A stretch of DNA of 64,000 nucleotides from Sphingomonas sp. (GTDB taxonomy: Bacteria > Pseudomonadota > Alphaproteobacteria > Sphingomonadales > Sphingomonadaceae). Location: NCBI RefSeq assembly GCF_017744835.1, contig NZ_JAGIAM010000003.1, forward strand, positions 682,001 to 746,000, in the 5' to 3' direction. Numbering within the stretch: position 1 is the stretch's first letter; each line of letters opens with the position of its first letter. The notes under the pieces were generated by a model. It ran no database searches. It saw nothing but the letters and a program-made list of their open reading frames with translations, and was not told the DNA's origin. The position numbers were made by a program, and so were the translations under genes. Of the stretch, positions 20,433 through 29,316 are shown in pieces.

Positions 20433-21359
20433 CATCTCCCCACGCGCGCGCCTGATGGCGTACCACTTCTGCACATTGGCGTTGTGCTGCTCGAGCGTGT
20501 CGGCGAACACATGGCCGCCGGTGCCGTCGGCGACGAAGTAGAGCGCGTTGGACGGTGCGGGATCGAGCACCGCGTCGATGCTGGCGCGGCCCGGATTGGC
20601 GATCGGGCCGATGGGTAGGCCGGTCATCGCATAGGTATTGTAGTCGTTCTTCGCGCGCACTTCCGACTGGAGGATGCGGCGGCCGAGCGGCTTGCCCCTG
20701 GTGATCGGGTAGATGATCGTCGGATCGGCATCGAGCCGCATGCCCTGCTTGAGCCGGTTGGAATAGACCGCGGCGACCATCCGGCGCTCCTGCGGCTTGC
20801 CGGTCTCCTTCTCGACGATCGAGGCGAGGATCAGCGCTTCCTGCGGCGTCTTCACTGCAATGCCCGGCTTGCGCTTCGCCCAGGCCTTGGCGAGATAGTC
20901 GTTCATCGCCTTCTGCATGCGGGCGAGAACCGCCTGGCGCGTGTCGCCGCGATTGTAGGAATAGCTGTCGGGCAGCACCGATCCCTCCGCCGGCACCTGC
21001 ACGGCGCCGCCGAGCTGGGGGGCCTTCATCAGCGTCTCGTAGACGATGATCGATGGCGTGCCCTCGGGGATGGTCACGAAGCGCTGGAGCGTGCGCCCGC
21101 CCTGCATCAGCTTGAGGATGTCCGACTGGCTCAGCCGCGCGGGGATGCGATATTCGCCCGCCTTGATCGCGCCGCTGCCGCCCAGGAATTTGGAGAGCAG
21201 CACGAACTGCCGCGCCGAGCCGATCGCCCCGGCCTTCTCCAGCTCCTGCGCTGCGCGCGTGAGCGTGGCGCCTTCGGGCACCAGCACGGTCACATTGGCG
21301 CGTGCGGGCCCCGCCCCGCCCCAGAGATGGAGCACGCCCAGGATGAGGGCGAGCACCAC
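20430..21359 (-). CDS. mltG: Endolytic transglycosylase MltG (YceG-like); N-terminus may extend upstream through ...PPRRRRGGCTIIVAAL
   Basis: VLVPEGATLTRAAQELEKAG...VTIPEGTPSIIVYETLM...ILASIVEKETGKPQERRMVAAVYSNRLKQGMRLDADPTIIY...GLPIGPIANPGRASIDAVL. Confidence 0.92.
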   Translation of the reverse strand: MVLALILGVLHLWGGAGPARANVTVLVPEGATLTRAAQELEKAGAIGSARQFVLLSKFLGGSGAIKAGEYRIPARLSQSDILKLMQGGRTLQRFVTIPEGTPSIIVYETLMKAPQLGGAVQVPAEGSVLPDSYSYNRGDTRQAVLARMQKAMNDYLAKAWAKRKPGIAVKTPQEALILASIVEKETGKPQERRMVAAVYSNRLKQGMRLDADPTIIYPITRGKPLGRRILQSEVRAKNDYNTYAMTGLPIGPIANPGRASIDAVLDPAPSNALYFVADGTGGHVFADTLEQHNANVQKWYAIRRARGEM

Positions 21360-21426
21360 CAGGGCCGCGACGATGATCGTGCAGCCGCCTCTCCGCCGAC
21401 GCGGCGGACGAACCGGTTCGCGCGCG

Positions 21427-22686
21427 TCAGACAGCCTTCATCACCAGGCTGGCGTTGGTGCCGCCGAAGCCGAAGCTGTTGTTGAGCACGGCCTTGACCT
21501 TGCGCTCCTTGGCCTTGTGCGGGACCAGGTCGACGCCGGCGCAATTGTCGCTCGGATTGTCGAGGTTGAGCGTCGGCGGGACGATCTGGTCGCGCATCGC
21601 CAGGATGCAGAAGATGCTCTCCACCGCGCCGGCGCCGCCGAGCAGGTGCCCGATCGCCGACTTGGTCGAGCTCATCGAGAGCTGGCCGATGTTGTTGCCG
21701 AAGAGCTTGCGGACCGCGCCCAGCTCGAGCTCGTCGCCGAGCGGGGTCGAGGTGCCGTGGGCGTTGATATAGTCGATGTCCGACAGCTCGAGGCCCGACT
21801 TGCGCATCGCCATCTGCATCGAGCGGAACGCGCCCGAGCCCTCGGGATGCGGCGCCGTGACGTGATAGGCGTCGCCCGACAGGCCATAGCCCACCACTTC
21901 GGCATAGATCTTGGCGCCGCGGCGCTTGGCATGCTCATATTCCTCGAGCACGACCACGCCCGCACCCTCGCCCATGACGAAGCCGTCGCGGTCCTTGTCA
22001 TACGGGCGGCTGCCCCGAGTGGGATCGTCGCGGAAATTGGTCGAAAGCGCGCGCGCCTGGCCGAAGCCGGCGATGCCGATCGGGCAGATCGCGCTCTCGG
22101 CGCCGCCCGCGAGCATGATGTCGGCGTCGTCCATCGCGATCATGCGCGCAGCGTCGCCGATCGAGTGGGCGCCGGTCGAGCAGGCAGTCACCACGGCATG
22201 GTTCGGGCCCATCAGACCGTATTTGATCGAGACCTGGCCCGAGATGAGGTTGATCAGGCGGCCGTGGACGAAGTGCGGCGAGACGCGCTTGGGGCCCTTC
22301 TCCGCCAGCACGAGCGATTCGCTCTCGATGCCCGGCAGGCCGCCGATGCCCGAGCCGATCGAGCAGCCGGCGCGCAGCCGCTCTTCCTCGCTCATGTCGA
22401 GCAGGCCCGCGTCCTCGATCGCCTGGCCGGCGGCGTCGATGCCATAGACGATGAACGGATCGACCTGGCGCTGGATCTTGTGATCGACGCGCTTGCCCGG
22501 ATCGAAGCCGTACTCATGATCGGCCGGCTTCACTTCGCACGCATAGTTGCTCTGGAAATCGGTCGCGTCGAAGCGCGTGATCGTGGCAGCGCCCGATTTC
22601 GCGGCGATGATGTTCTTCCAGGCGGTCTCGACATCGGCACCCAGGGGGGTGACGAGCCCAAGGCCGGTCACGACTACGCGGCGCAT
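21427..22686 (-). CDS. fabF: Beta-ketoacyl-ACP synthase II
   Basis: MRRVVVTGLGLVTPLGADVETAWKN...VVTACSTGAHSIGDAARMI...INAHGTSTPLGD...NSFGFGGTNASLVMK. Confidence 0.97.
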   Translation of the reverse strand: MRRVVVTGLGLVTPLGADVETAWKNIIAAKSGAATITRFDATDFQSNYACEVKPADHEYGFDPGKRVDHKIQRQVDPFIVYGIDAAGQAIEDAGLLDMSEEERLRAGCSIGSGIGGLPGIESESLVLAEKGPKRVSPHFVHGRLINLISGQVSIKYGLMGPNHAVVTACSTGAHSIGDAARMIAMDDADIMLAGGAESAICPIGIAGFGQARALSTNFRDDPTRGSRPYDKDRDGFVMGEGAGVVVLEEYEHAKRRGAKIYAEVVGYGLSGDAYHVTAPHPEGSGAFRSMQMAMRKSGLELSDIDYINAHGTSTPLGDELELGAVRKLFGNNIGQLSMSSTKSAIGHLLGGAGAVESIFCILAMRDQIVPPTLNLDNPSDNCAGVDLVPHKAKERKVKAVLNNSFGFGGTNASLVMKAV

Positions 22687-22853
22687 GGCGTTTTCTCCGT
22701 CAAACTTCACTAACTTCGCGCACAGGGGGCATCGGATACGCGGGGGCCCCCGGTGTAAAAACGAAACGGCCCCCCGCCCTCTCTTGCGAGCATGGACGGG
22801 AAGCCGCTCAATGGCATTGCCGGCCCATCAGGCCCGCGTCGCCGGGAAGGCGA

Positions 22854-23102
22854 TCAGCCTTCCTGATGCTCGCTGATGTACGAGATCGCGTCGCCGACCG
22901 TGGTGATCTTCTCGGCCGCGTCGTCGGGGATCTCGACGCCGAATTCTTCCTCGAAGGCCATGACCAGCTCGACGATGTCGAGGCTGTCCGCGCCCAGATC
23001 GTCGATGAAGCTCGCTTCGGGCTTCACTTCGCCGGCATCGACGCCGAGATGGTCGACGACGAGGGCGGTCACGCGCTGGGTGATCTCTTCCTGAGTGGCC
23101 AT
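22854..23102 (-). CDS. acpP: Acyl carrier protein
   Basis: [60 protein letters not shown]. Confidence 0.97.
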   Translation of the reverse strand: MATQEEITQRVTALVVDHLGVDAGEVKPEASFIDDLGADSLDIVELVMAFEEEFGVEIPDDAAEKITTVGDAISYISEHQEG

Positions 23103-23204
23103 GGTCCCTGTTTTCCTTTGTGACTGGGGCTCTGTTTCGGTTGGAACGCACCTAGAATGCCGCTGGTGCCGTTGCAAGAGGGAGACGCGGCGGGTTGCCG
23201 AACG

Positions 23205-23738
23205 TCAGGCTGCCGAAAATTCGAAGGCAGCGTACTGGATCGTGCCGACGAAAGCGAAGAACTCCGACAGAAGCTCCGCATTCTCGCGGGTTTTCTGGAC
23301 GTCCTCGATCGCCGCGTCGCGGACCAGCCCCTGGCTTTCCTGTGCCGTGAGCGGACGATTGCGCGTTTCTTCGGGGAGCGCCTGGAACTGATCCTCGAGC
23401 GCCGCGGGGTCGAATCCCCGCTGGGTGATCACGCGTTGCGCGACCGGCATGCCGATCTTCGCGAGAGTGTAGCGCGCGGCGGCGCTCGCCGCGGCGGCCG
23501 TCCAGCCATGTTCCTTGGCGCAGGCCGCGGCAGCGGTCTTGAGGCCGGCGCCCACTCCTGGCCCGTAGCTCGGCCGCTTGCCGCTCTCGGTGAGGTTGCG
23601 CTCGACGTCCGCCTCGATCTGCGAACGCACGGCCGCGTCGACCTTCTGCGCGACGCAGCCGATCGTCGCGAGGTCCGCGGCATGGGCGGGCGCCGCCCAT
23701 GCCAGTGCGGCCGCGACCGCGATTCCCGCTTTACGCAT
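23205..23738 (-). CDS. Hypothetical secreted protein
   Basis: Signal peptide-like MRKAGIAVAAALAWAAPAHAADLA; no family recognised. Confidence 0.7.
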   Translation of the reverse strand: MRKAGIAVAAALAWAAPAHAADLATIGCVAQKVDAAVRSQIEADVERNLTESGKRPSYGPGVGAGLKTAAAACAKEHGWTAAAASAAARYTLAKIGMPVAQRVITQRGFDPAALEDQFQALPEETRNRPLTAQESQGLVRDAAIEDVQKTRENAELLSEFFAFVGTIQYAAFEFSAA

Positions 23739-23762
23739 ATACTCGTCTCCCGCCCGCGAGGC

Positions 23763-24503
23763 TCAGAGCATCGCCATCCCGCCGTTGACGTGGATCGTCT
23801 GGCCGGTGACGTAGCTCGCTTCCCTGCTGGCGAGATACACCACGGCGGCCGCGATGTCCTCGCCCTCGCCGAGCTTCCCCGCAGGAATGCGTCCGAGCAG
23901 CGCTTCCTTCTGCGCTTCGGGCAGCACGTCGGTCATCGCCGAGCGGATGAAGCCGGGAGCGACGCAGTTGACGGTGATGTTGCGGCTGGCGAGCTCCTGG
24001 CCGAGCGCCTTGGACATGCCGACGAGGCCGGCCTTGGACGCGGCGTAATTGGCCTGGCCGGGATTGCCGGTGGCGCCGACGACCGAGGTGATCGAGATGA
24101 CGCGGCCGAAGCGCGCCTTCATCATCGGCTTGGCGGCGGCGCGGATCAGGCGGAAGGCGGCTTCGAGGTTGACCTTGATGACCTGCTCCCACTCCTCGTC
24201 CTTCATCCGCATCGCGAGGTTGTCGCGCGTGACGCCGGCGTTGTTGACGAGGATGTCGAGCTTGCCGCCGAGCGCCTCGACCGCCTGGGGGACGAGCGCG
24301 TCGACCGCGGCGCTGTCCGAGAGGTTGCAGGCGAGCGCGACATGATCGCCGCCGAGCTCGGCGCGGAAGGCCTCGAGCTTCTCGGCGTTCGAGCCCGAAA
24401 CCGCCAGCCGCGCGCCCTGCGCGGCGAGGCCCTTGGCGATCGCCGAACCAATCCCCCCCGAAGCGCCGGTGACGAGGGCAGTCATGCCAGTGAGGTCGAA
24501 CAT
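23763..24503 (-). CDS. fabG: 3-oxoacyl-ACP reductase
   Basis: MFDLTGMTALVTGASGGIGSAIAKGLA...VNNAGVTRDNLAMRMKDEEWEQV...NYAASKAGLVGMSKAL. Confidence 0.95.
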   Translation of the reverse strand: MFDLTGMTALVTGASGGIGSAIAKGLAAQGARLAVSGSNAEKLEAFRAELGGDHVALACNLSDSAAVDALVPQAVEALGGKLDILVNNAGVTRDNLAMRMKDEEWEQVIKVNLEAAFRLIRAAAKPMMKARFGRVISITSVVGATGNPGQANYAASKAGLVGMSKALGQELASRNITVNCVAPGFIRSAMTDVLPEAQKEALLGRIPAGKLGEGEDIAAAVVYLASREASYVTGQTIHVNGGMAML

Positions 24504-24535
24504 TCTAGAGCTCCGGTCTTTGAGAAAGAAAAATA

Positions 24536-24564
24536 GTTCACGCAAAGGCGCTAAGGCGCAAAGG
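24536..24564 (+). repeat. Terminal inverted repeat (left) of GxxExxY cassette
   Basis: gttcacgcaaaggcgctaaggcgcaaagg; reverse complement matches 24947-24974 at about 26/28 positions. Confidence 0.8.
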
Positions 24565-24946
24565 GGACATAGTTGTTGGCAACCCGCTTGAGGCCTTCCT
24601 TCAGCGTCTCGCCGCCAAAATTTATAAGCAGCCCAAGGGGCTGCTTCATCAGCCTGAGATAGGTCAGCAGCTGTTTCGAATGCACGCCGCTCAAGCGTTC
24701 GACAGATTTGATTTCAACCACAAGCCGAGCGTTCACGAGCAGGTCGACGCGAAATGCGCCTTCGAAGCGCGACCCGTTGAACTCGAAGTCGATCGGCTGC
24801 TGCCGAAGCGCCGAATGGCCACGCCGGGTCAGCTCGGCCGCCAGAAGGCTTTCGTAGACGCTCTCGAGCAGACCCGGACCGATCTCCCGATGCAGCATCA
24901 GGGCGGCGTCGACGACGTCGGATGCAGTTGCCTCAAGCAGGTCCAT
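24551..24946 (-). CDS. GxxExxY family protein (PD-(D/E)XK nuclease-like fold)
   Basis: IGPGLLESVYESLLAAELTRRG...ALRQQPIDFEFNGSRFEGAFRVDLLVNARLVVEIKSVERLSGVHSKQLLTYLRLMKQPLGLLINFGGETLKEGLKRV: GpGLLEsvYe motif and D..V..ElK motif. Confidence 0.88.
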   Translation of the reverse strand: MDLLEATASDVVDAALMLHREIGPGLLESVYESLLAAELTRRGHSALRQQPIDFEFNGSRFEGAFRVDLLVNARLVVEIKSVERLSGVHSKQLLTYLRLMKQPLGLLINFGGETLKEGLKRVANNYVPFAP

Positions 24947-24974
24947 CTTCGCGCCTTTGCGCCTTTGCGTGAAC
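24947..24974 (-). repeat. Terminal inverted repeat (right) of GxxExxY cassette
   Basis: cttcgcgcctttgcgcctttgcgtgaac. Confidence 0.8.
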
Positions 24975-24986
24975 CAACTTACTTCT

Positions 24987-25922
24987 TCAGAGTGATTTCG
25001 CCAGCGTCTCGATGTCTTCCATGGTGACGATGCTGGTGGCGGTGGCGTCGGGGGTGATGCGCTTTACCATGCCGCCGAGGACCTTGCCGCCGAGCTCGAC
25101 GAAGTCGGTCACGCCGGCGGCGTGCATCGCGAGGACCGATTCGCGCCAGCGGACCATTCCGGTGACCTGCTCGACCAGCAGGGTGCGGATCGTGGCGGGG
25201 TCGGCGACGGGGGCGGCGGTGACGTTGGCGTAGACGGGGACCAAAGGCGCCTGGATCGCGACGGCGGCGAGCGCCTCGGCCATGGCGTCGGCGGCGGGCT
25301 GCATCAGCGGGCAGTGGAAAGGCGCGGAGACCGGGAGCAGCAGCGCGCGCTTGGCGCCCATCTCCCTGGCGAGCGGGATCGCGCGCTCGATCGCCTCGCA
25401 GTGGCCCGAGATCACCACCTGCGAGGGGTCGTTGTCGTTGGCGACGGTGCAGACCTGGCCCTCGGCCGCGGCGTCGGCGATCGCCTGCGCCTTTTCGCGG
25501 TCGGCGCCGAGAATCGCGGCCATCGCGCCGACGCCGACCGGCACCGCGGCCTGCATCGCGTCGCCGCGCTTGCGCAGCAGCCGGGCAGTGGTGGCGAGAT
25601 CGAGCGCGCCCGCGGCGCACAGCGCAGTATATTCGCCCAGGCTGTGGCCCGCGACGAAATCGGCCTTGTCAGCGAGGCGGATGCCGCCTTCCTTCTCGAG
25701 CACGCGCAGCACGGCGATGGCGTTGGCCATGATCGCGGGCTGGGCGTTGGCGGTGAGCGTCAGCTGGTCCTCGGGACCGTCCGCCATCAGCTGCGAGAGC
25801 TTCTGGCCCAGCGCGTCGTCGACTTCCTGGAAGACTTCGCGGGCGTAGGGGCTGGCGGCGGCGAGCGCGCTCCCCATGCCGACCGACTGGCTGCCCTGCC
25901 CGGGGAAGATGAATGCGCGCAT
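24987..25922 (-). CDS. fabD: Malonyl-CoA:ACP transacylase
   Basis: MRAFIFPGQGSQSVGMGSALA...AGHSLGEYTALCAAGAL...VSAPFHCPLMQPA...ELGGKVLGGMVKR. Confidence 0.96.
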   Translation of the reverse strand: MRAFIFPGQGSQSVGMGSALAAASPYAREVFQEVDDALGQKLSQLMADGPEDQLTLTANAQPAIMANAIAVLRVLEKEGGIRLADKADFVAGHSLGEYTALCAAGALDLATTARLLRKRGDAMQAAVPVGVGAMAAILGADREKAQAIADAAAEGQVCTVANDNDPSQVVISGHCEAIERAIPLAREMGAKRALLLPVSAPFHCPLMQPAADAMAEALAAVAIQAPLVPVYANVTAAPVADPATIRTLLVEQVTGMVRWRESVLAMHAAGVTDFVELGGKVLGGMVKRITPDATATSIVTMEDIETLAKSL

Positions 25923-26004
25923 ATGCCTATCCTTGGAGTTCAGGCGGCGCGGGTTAGTGCGGTTGCGCCGTACGGGCAAGGGTTCGGGGGCCGGTCCTGG
26001 TTTT

Positions 26005-26033
26005 GTTCACGCAAGGGCGCGAAGGCGCGAAGA
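26005..26033 (+). repeat. Solo copy of the GxxExxY-cassette terminal repeat
   Basis: gttcacgcaagggcgcgaaggcgcgaaga. Confidence 0.7.
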
Positions 26034-26039
26034 CTTTGA

Positions 26040-26166
26040 GATTTCACGCGGAGACGCGGAGGTTCGGCGCGCAGCGGGGGACGATCGTTCACCGAGAATA
26101 TTGCTGCCGCTGGCGCGGCAGTGCACCACAAGCCTCTCTCCGTGCCTCCGCGCCTCCGCCTGAAAT
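26040..26166. repeat. MITE-like element with ~22-bp inverted termini
   Basis: gatttcacgcggagacgcggagg ... cctccgcgcctccgcctgaaat: arms complementary with ~2 mismatches, no supported ORF between. Confidence 0.55.
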
Positions 26167-26289
26167 TTTCACTTCTGTCGGTTGCGACAATTCGCGACCA
26201 TTTCGGGGGTGGTTCGGGACGGGGCTGCGACAACCGACTCCTATTTAGTCTTCAACGCCGGATGACGGCGCAGACAAGAGGAGTTAGTC

Positions 26290-26637
26290 ATGAAGAAGAT
26301 CATCATGGGCCTGGTTGCCGCTTCGATCGCCACCGTGCCGGCAGTCGCTTCCGCCGCCCCCGCGCCGCAGCATCGCGGCCATCAGGTGGAGCGTTCGTAC
26401 AACGGCCACCAGCAGTTCGGGCGCCAGTACCAGAGCAACCAGTACCGCAGCTGGAACCGCGGTGACCGGTTCGACAGCCGCTACGCCCGCAACTATCGCC
26501 AGATCGACTATCGCAGCTACCGCGGCCTGCGGGTTCCGCCCCGTGGTTACCACTATGTCCAGTCGGGCAATGACGCCCTGCTGGTCGGCATCACCAGCGG
26601 GATCGTCGCGGCGGTGTTCGCGAACATCCTGAACTAA
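26290..26637 (+). CDS. RcnB-like small secreted protein
   Basis: Signal peptide; [54 protein letters not shown], typical of RcnB-like proteins. Confidence 0.65.
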   Translation: MKKIIMGLVAASIATVPAVASAAPAPQHRGHQVERSYNGHQQFGRQYQSNQYRSWNRGDRFDSRYARNYRQIDYRSYRGLRVPPRGYHYVQSGNDALLVGITSGIVAAVFANILN

Positions 26638-26645
26638 TCGACCAT

Positions 26646-26685
26646 TGCCGGGCCGGGACGGATCAAATCCGACCCGGCCCGAGCA
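26646..26685 (+). terminator. Long GC-rich hairpin downstream of rcnB-like gene
   Basis: gggccgggacggat...atccgacccggccc; strong stem but weak T-tract. Confidence 0.4.
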
Positions 26686-26691
26686 CTGTCG

Positions 26692-26770
26692 TCATCCCCG
26701 CGAAGGCCGGGACCCAGGAATCGCACGGACGTCGCTCGTGGCCCTGGGTCCCCGCCTTCGCGGGGATGAC
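26692..26770. repeat. Intergenic inverted repeat (gtcatccccgcgaaggc...gggacccagg type)
   Basis: gtcatccccgcgaaggccgggacccagg ... ccctgggtccccgccttcgcggggatgac: ~28-bp arms. Confidence 0.75.
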
Positions 26771-26889
26771 GGTTTTGAGGTATGGGCTATGGCTCACGCT
26801 TGCCAATCCTGCCCCGCAGCGCTATGGGCCCGCCTTCGCGACGCCGGGAGTCCGCTTCCGGCTGCACGAATCATTGCACGTAGACGACA

Positions 26890-26931
26890 GCCGGAGGGGC
26901 GCTGCACATGGGGTGCACGTCAGCGATCGGC
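26890..26931 (+). promoter_or_regulatory. Structured rpsF leader (possible ribosomal protein autoregulatory hairpin)
   Basis: gccg-gagggg-cgctg-cac-atggg-gtg-cacgt-cagcg-at-cggc nested stems just before rpsF. Confidence 0.3.
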
Positions 26932-26948
26932 CAACAGGAAGAGAACGC

Positions 26949-27344
26949 ATGGCTCTGTACGAGCACGTGTTCCTTGCGCGCCAGGATCTGGCACAGGCGC
27001 AAGTGGACGCACTGGCGGAAGCCGCCACCAAGATCGTCGAGGACAATCAGGGCAAGGTCGTCAAGACCGAGACCTGGGGTCTTCGCAGCCTCGCCTATCG
27101 CATCGCGAAGAACCGCAAGGCGCATTATGTGATGCTCGAGATCGACGCGCCGGCAGGCGTGGTCGCCGAGCTCGAGCGCCAGACGCAGATCAACGAGGAC
27201 GTCATCCGCTACATGACCGTCAAGGTCGACGCGCATGAGCAGGGCCCGTCGGTGATGATGCGCAAGGGTGCCGACCGCGAGCGCGGCCGTGGCCGTCGCG
27301 AGCGCGACGATGCCGGCAGCAACACCGGTTTCGGCGGCGAGTAA
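26949..27344 (+). CDS. rpsF: 30S ribosomal protein S6
   Basis: [22 protein letters not shown]...[24 protein letters not shown]. Confidence 0.97.
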   Translation: MALYEHVFLARQDLAQAQVDALAEAATKIVEDNQGKVVKTETWGLRSLAYRIAKNRKAHYVMLEIDAPAGVVAELERQTQINEDVIRYMTVKVDAHEQGPSVMMRKGADRERGRGRRERDDAGSNTGFGGE

Positions 27345-27358
27345 GGAGCTTATAGATC

Positions 27359-27583
27359 ATGGCACGACCCTTTTTCCGCCGTCGCAAGAGCTGCCCCTTC
27401 TCCGCGAAGGACGCTCCCCGGATCGACTACAAGGACGTCCGTCTGCTCCAGGGCTTCGTCTCTGAGCGCGGCAAGATCGTCCCGTCGCGCATCACCTCGG
27501 TGAGCGCCAAGAAGCAGCGCGAGCTGGCCCAGGCCATCAAGCGCGCCCGTCACCTGGGCCTGCTGCCCTACATCGTTAAGTAA
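27359..27583 (+). CDS. rpsR: 30S ribosomal protein S18
   Basis: [72 protein letters not shown]. Confidence 0.98.
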   Translation: MARPFFRRRKSCPFSAKDAPRIDYKDVRLLQGFVSERGKIVPSRITSVSAKKQRELAQAIKRARHLGLLPYIVK

Positions 27584-27595
27584 GGAGCGCACCCC

Positions 27596-28189
27596 ATGGA
27601 CGTTATTCTGCTAGAGCGCGTCGAGAAGCTCGGCGGCATCGGCGATGTGGTGAAGGTGAAGGACGGCTTCGCCCGCAACTACCTCCTTCCCCGCAAGAAG
27701 GCGCTGCGCGCCAACGAAGCGAACCGCAAGGTCTTCGAGGCCAACCGCGCCCGCATCGAATCCGAGAACGCTGCGCGTCGCACGGATGCCGAGAAGGAAG
27801 CCGCGTCGTTCAACGACGTTTCGGTGACCCTGATCCGTCAGGCGTCGAACACCGGCCACCTCTACGGCTCGGTCGCAGTGCGTGACCTGGTCGAGGCGCT
27901 GGTCGCCGACGGCCACAAGGTCAACAAGGCGCAGGTCGTGCTCGACCGCCCGATCAAGTCGATCGGCGTGTACGAGATCCGCGTCGCGCTGCACCCCGAG
28001 GTGTCGGTGACCGTCAAGGTCAACGTCGCCCGCTCGCCGGAAGAGGCCGAGATGCAGTCGCAGGGCGTCGACGTGATGGCCGCTATGTTCGAGAAGGACG
28101 AGGCCGGCTTCACCGAGGAGCGCGACCCGAACCTCGAGCCGGGCGAGATCGCCGCGGAAGCTCCGGCGGCCGAGGGCGAGGAAGCCTGA
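27596..28189 (+). CDS. rplI: 50S ribosomal protein L9
   Basis: MDVILLERVEKLGGIGDVVKVKDGFARNYLLPRKKALRANEANRKVFE. Confidence 0.98.
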   Translation: MDVILLERVEKLGGIGDVVKVKDGFARNYLLPRKKALRANEANRKVFEANRARIESENAARRTDAEKEAASFNDVSVTLIRQASNTGHLYGSVAVRDLVEALVADGHKVNKAQVVLDRPIKSIGVYEIRVALHPEVSVTVKVNVARSPEEAEMQSQGVDVMAAMFEKDEAGFTEERDPNLEPGEIAAEAPAAEGEEA

Positions 28190-28216
28190 GCCACCGGCAA
28201 CTGCCGACAAGAAAAG

Positions 28217-28247
28217 GGCCGCTCCGGGAGACCGGGGCGGCCTTTTT
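28217..28247 (+). terminator. Intrinsic terminator after rplI
   Basis: ggccgctccgg-gaga-ccggggcggcc-ttttt. Confidence 0.88.
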
Positions 28248-28607
28248 CGTTTGGCTGCCGAGCCAGTTGGGAGAACCGGCGCGCTACGCCGTTACGGGCA
28301 CGTGACACAGGCTCCGATCACCGCGACCAGCGGGATGAGTGCCAGCATTACGGGTACCAATTTGCTGCTCACCTGTACCGAGCCTCCTGAGTCCATTCGC
28401 GGCAAGAACGAAGCCGCGCGACGGAAGTTGCTGAAAAACGCAGTTCCGTTTCTCCGCCGTTCAGCGGCGGCGCGCGCCGGGCGGCCATACCGAGGCAAAC
28501 CCGTAAGGTTGATTGCGGAATATCCGCCCATCTTCCCCAAGGCTTAAGCGCAACTTCCCACGCTGCGGGGCATGGCGTCCGGCAGGAGTATCCCGGGGGG
28601 AGTATTC

Positions 28608-29303
28608 ATGGTGTCACGGCGTATTCTCGCGGCGCTAGGCGCGTGCTGCGCGCTCTTCGGCAGCGTTTCGGTCCAGGCGCAGAGCCGCTCGCTCGAATCC
28701 GACGTGCTCACCGAGATCAATTTCGCCCGCCAGCATCCGCGCGAATATGCGCAGGACCTGCGCGAGTATCGCCGCTATTTCGAAGGGCGGCTGCTCTATC
28801 TCCCCGGCGACGACAACGGCATCATCACCAACGAGGGCACGCGCGCGGTGGACGAAGCGATCGCCTTCCTCGAACGCCAGGCGCCCCTGCCCCCGCTCGG
28901 CCACGGCGCGCTGCTCGCGCTGGCCGCGGGCGACCATGCCGCGGCGCAAGGGCCGCAGGGAAGCATCGGCCACAGCTCGCGCGCGGGCAACTCGCCCGGC
29001 GAGCGCGTCCGCCGGCGCGGCGGCGACATCTATGTCGGCGAGGGCATTTCCTATGGCTATTCGAGCGCGCAGGAAGTGGTGCGCCAGCTCATCGTCGACG
29101 ACGGCGTGCCGGGCCGCGGCCATCGCGCGCTGCTGTTCGACCGGGGCTTCCGCTATGCCGGCGTCGGCTGCGGCGGGCACCGCGCCTATCGCCATATGTG
29201 CGTGGTCGACATGAGCGGCACCCCCGACGGAACGCCCGTGCTGCCACAATCGGCGGGCGCCCGCAGCGGCCGGGCGGTACGCGCCTCGGGCGCGGGACGC
29301 TGA
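28608..29303 (+). CDS. CAP (SCP/PR1) domain secreted protein
   Basis: Signal peptide; LTEINFARQHPREYAQDL...HAAAQGPQGSIGHSSRAGNSPGERVRRRG...GEGISYGYSSAQEVVRQLIVDDGVPGRGHRALLFDRGFRYAGVGCG. Confidence 0.87.
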   Translation: MVSRRILAALGACCALFGSVSVQAQSRSLESDVLTEINFARQHPREYAQDLREYRRYFEGRLLYLPGDDNGIITNEGTRAVDEAIAFLERQAPLPPLGHGALLALAAGDHAAAQGPQGSIGHSSRAGNSPGERVRRRGGDIYVGEGISYGYSSAQEVVRQLIVDDGVPGRGHRALLFDRGFRYAGVGCGGHRAYRHMCVVDMSGTPDGTPVLPQSAGARSGRAVRASGAGR

Positions 29304-29316
29304 CGGTCGGCGCGTC

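Larger units (their letters stand above)
24536..24974. mobile_element. 439-bp TIR-bounded cassette carrying one GxxExxY gene
   Basis: Near-perfect inverted repeats at both ends. The ATG abuts the right repeat and the stop codon lies in the left repeat. Confidence 0.55.

Noticed and set aside
26003-26248. 81-aa ORF MFTQGREGAKTLRFHAETRRFGAQRG...
   Set aside because: It is a translation of the dispersed repeat and MITE-like element, not a real protein.
28292-28540. 82-aa minus-strand ORF ending MLALIPLVAVIGACVTCP
   Set aside because: Only the last ~26 residues (VSSKLVPVMLALIPLVAVIGACVTCP) look like a possible hydrophobic peptide. Evidence is too weak to call a gene.
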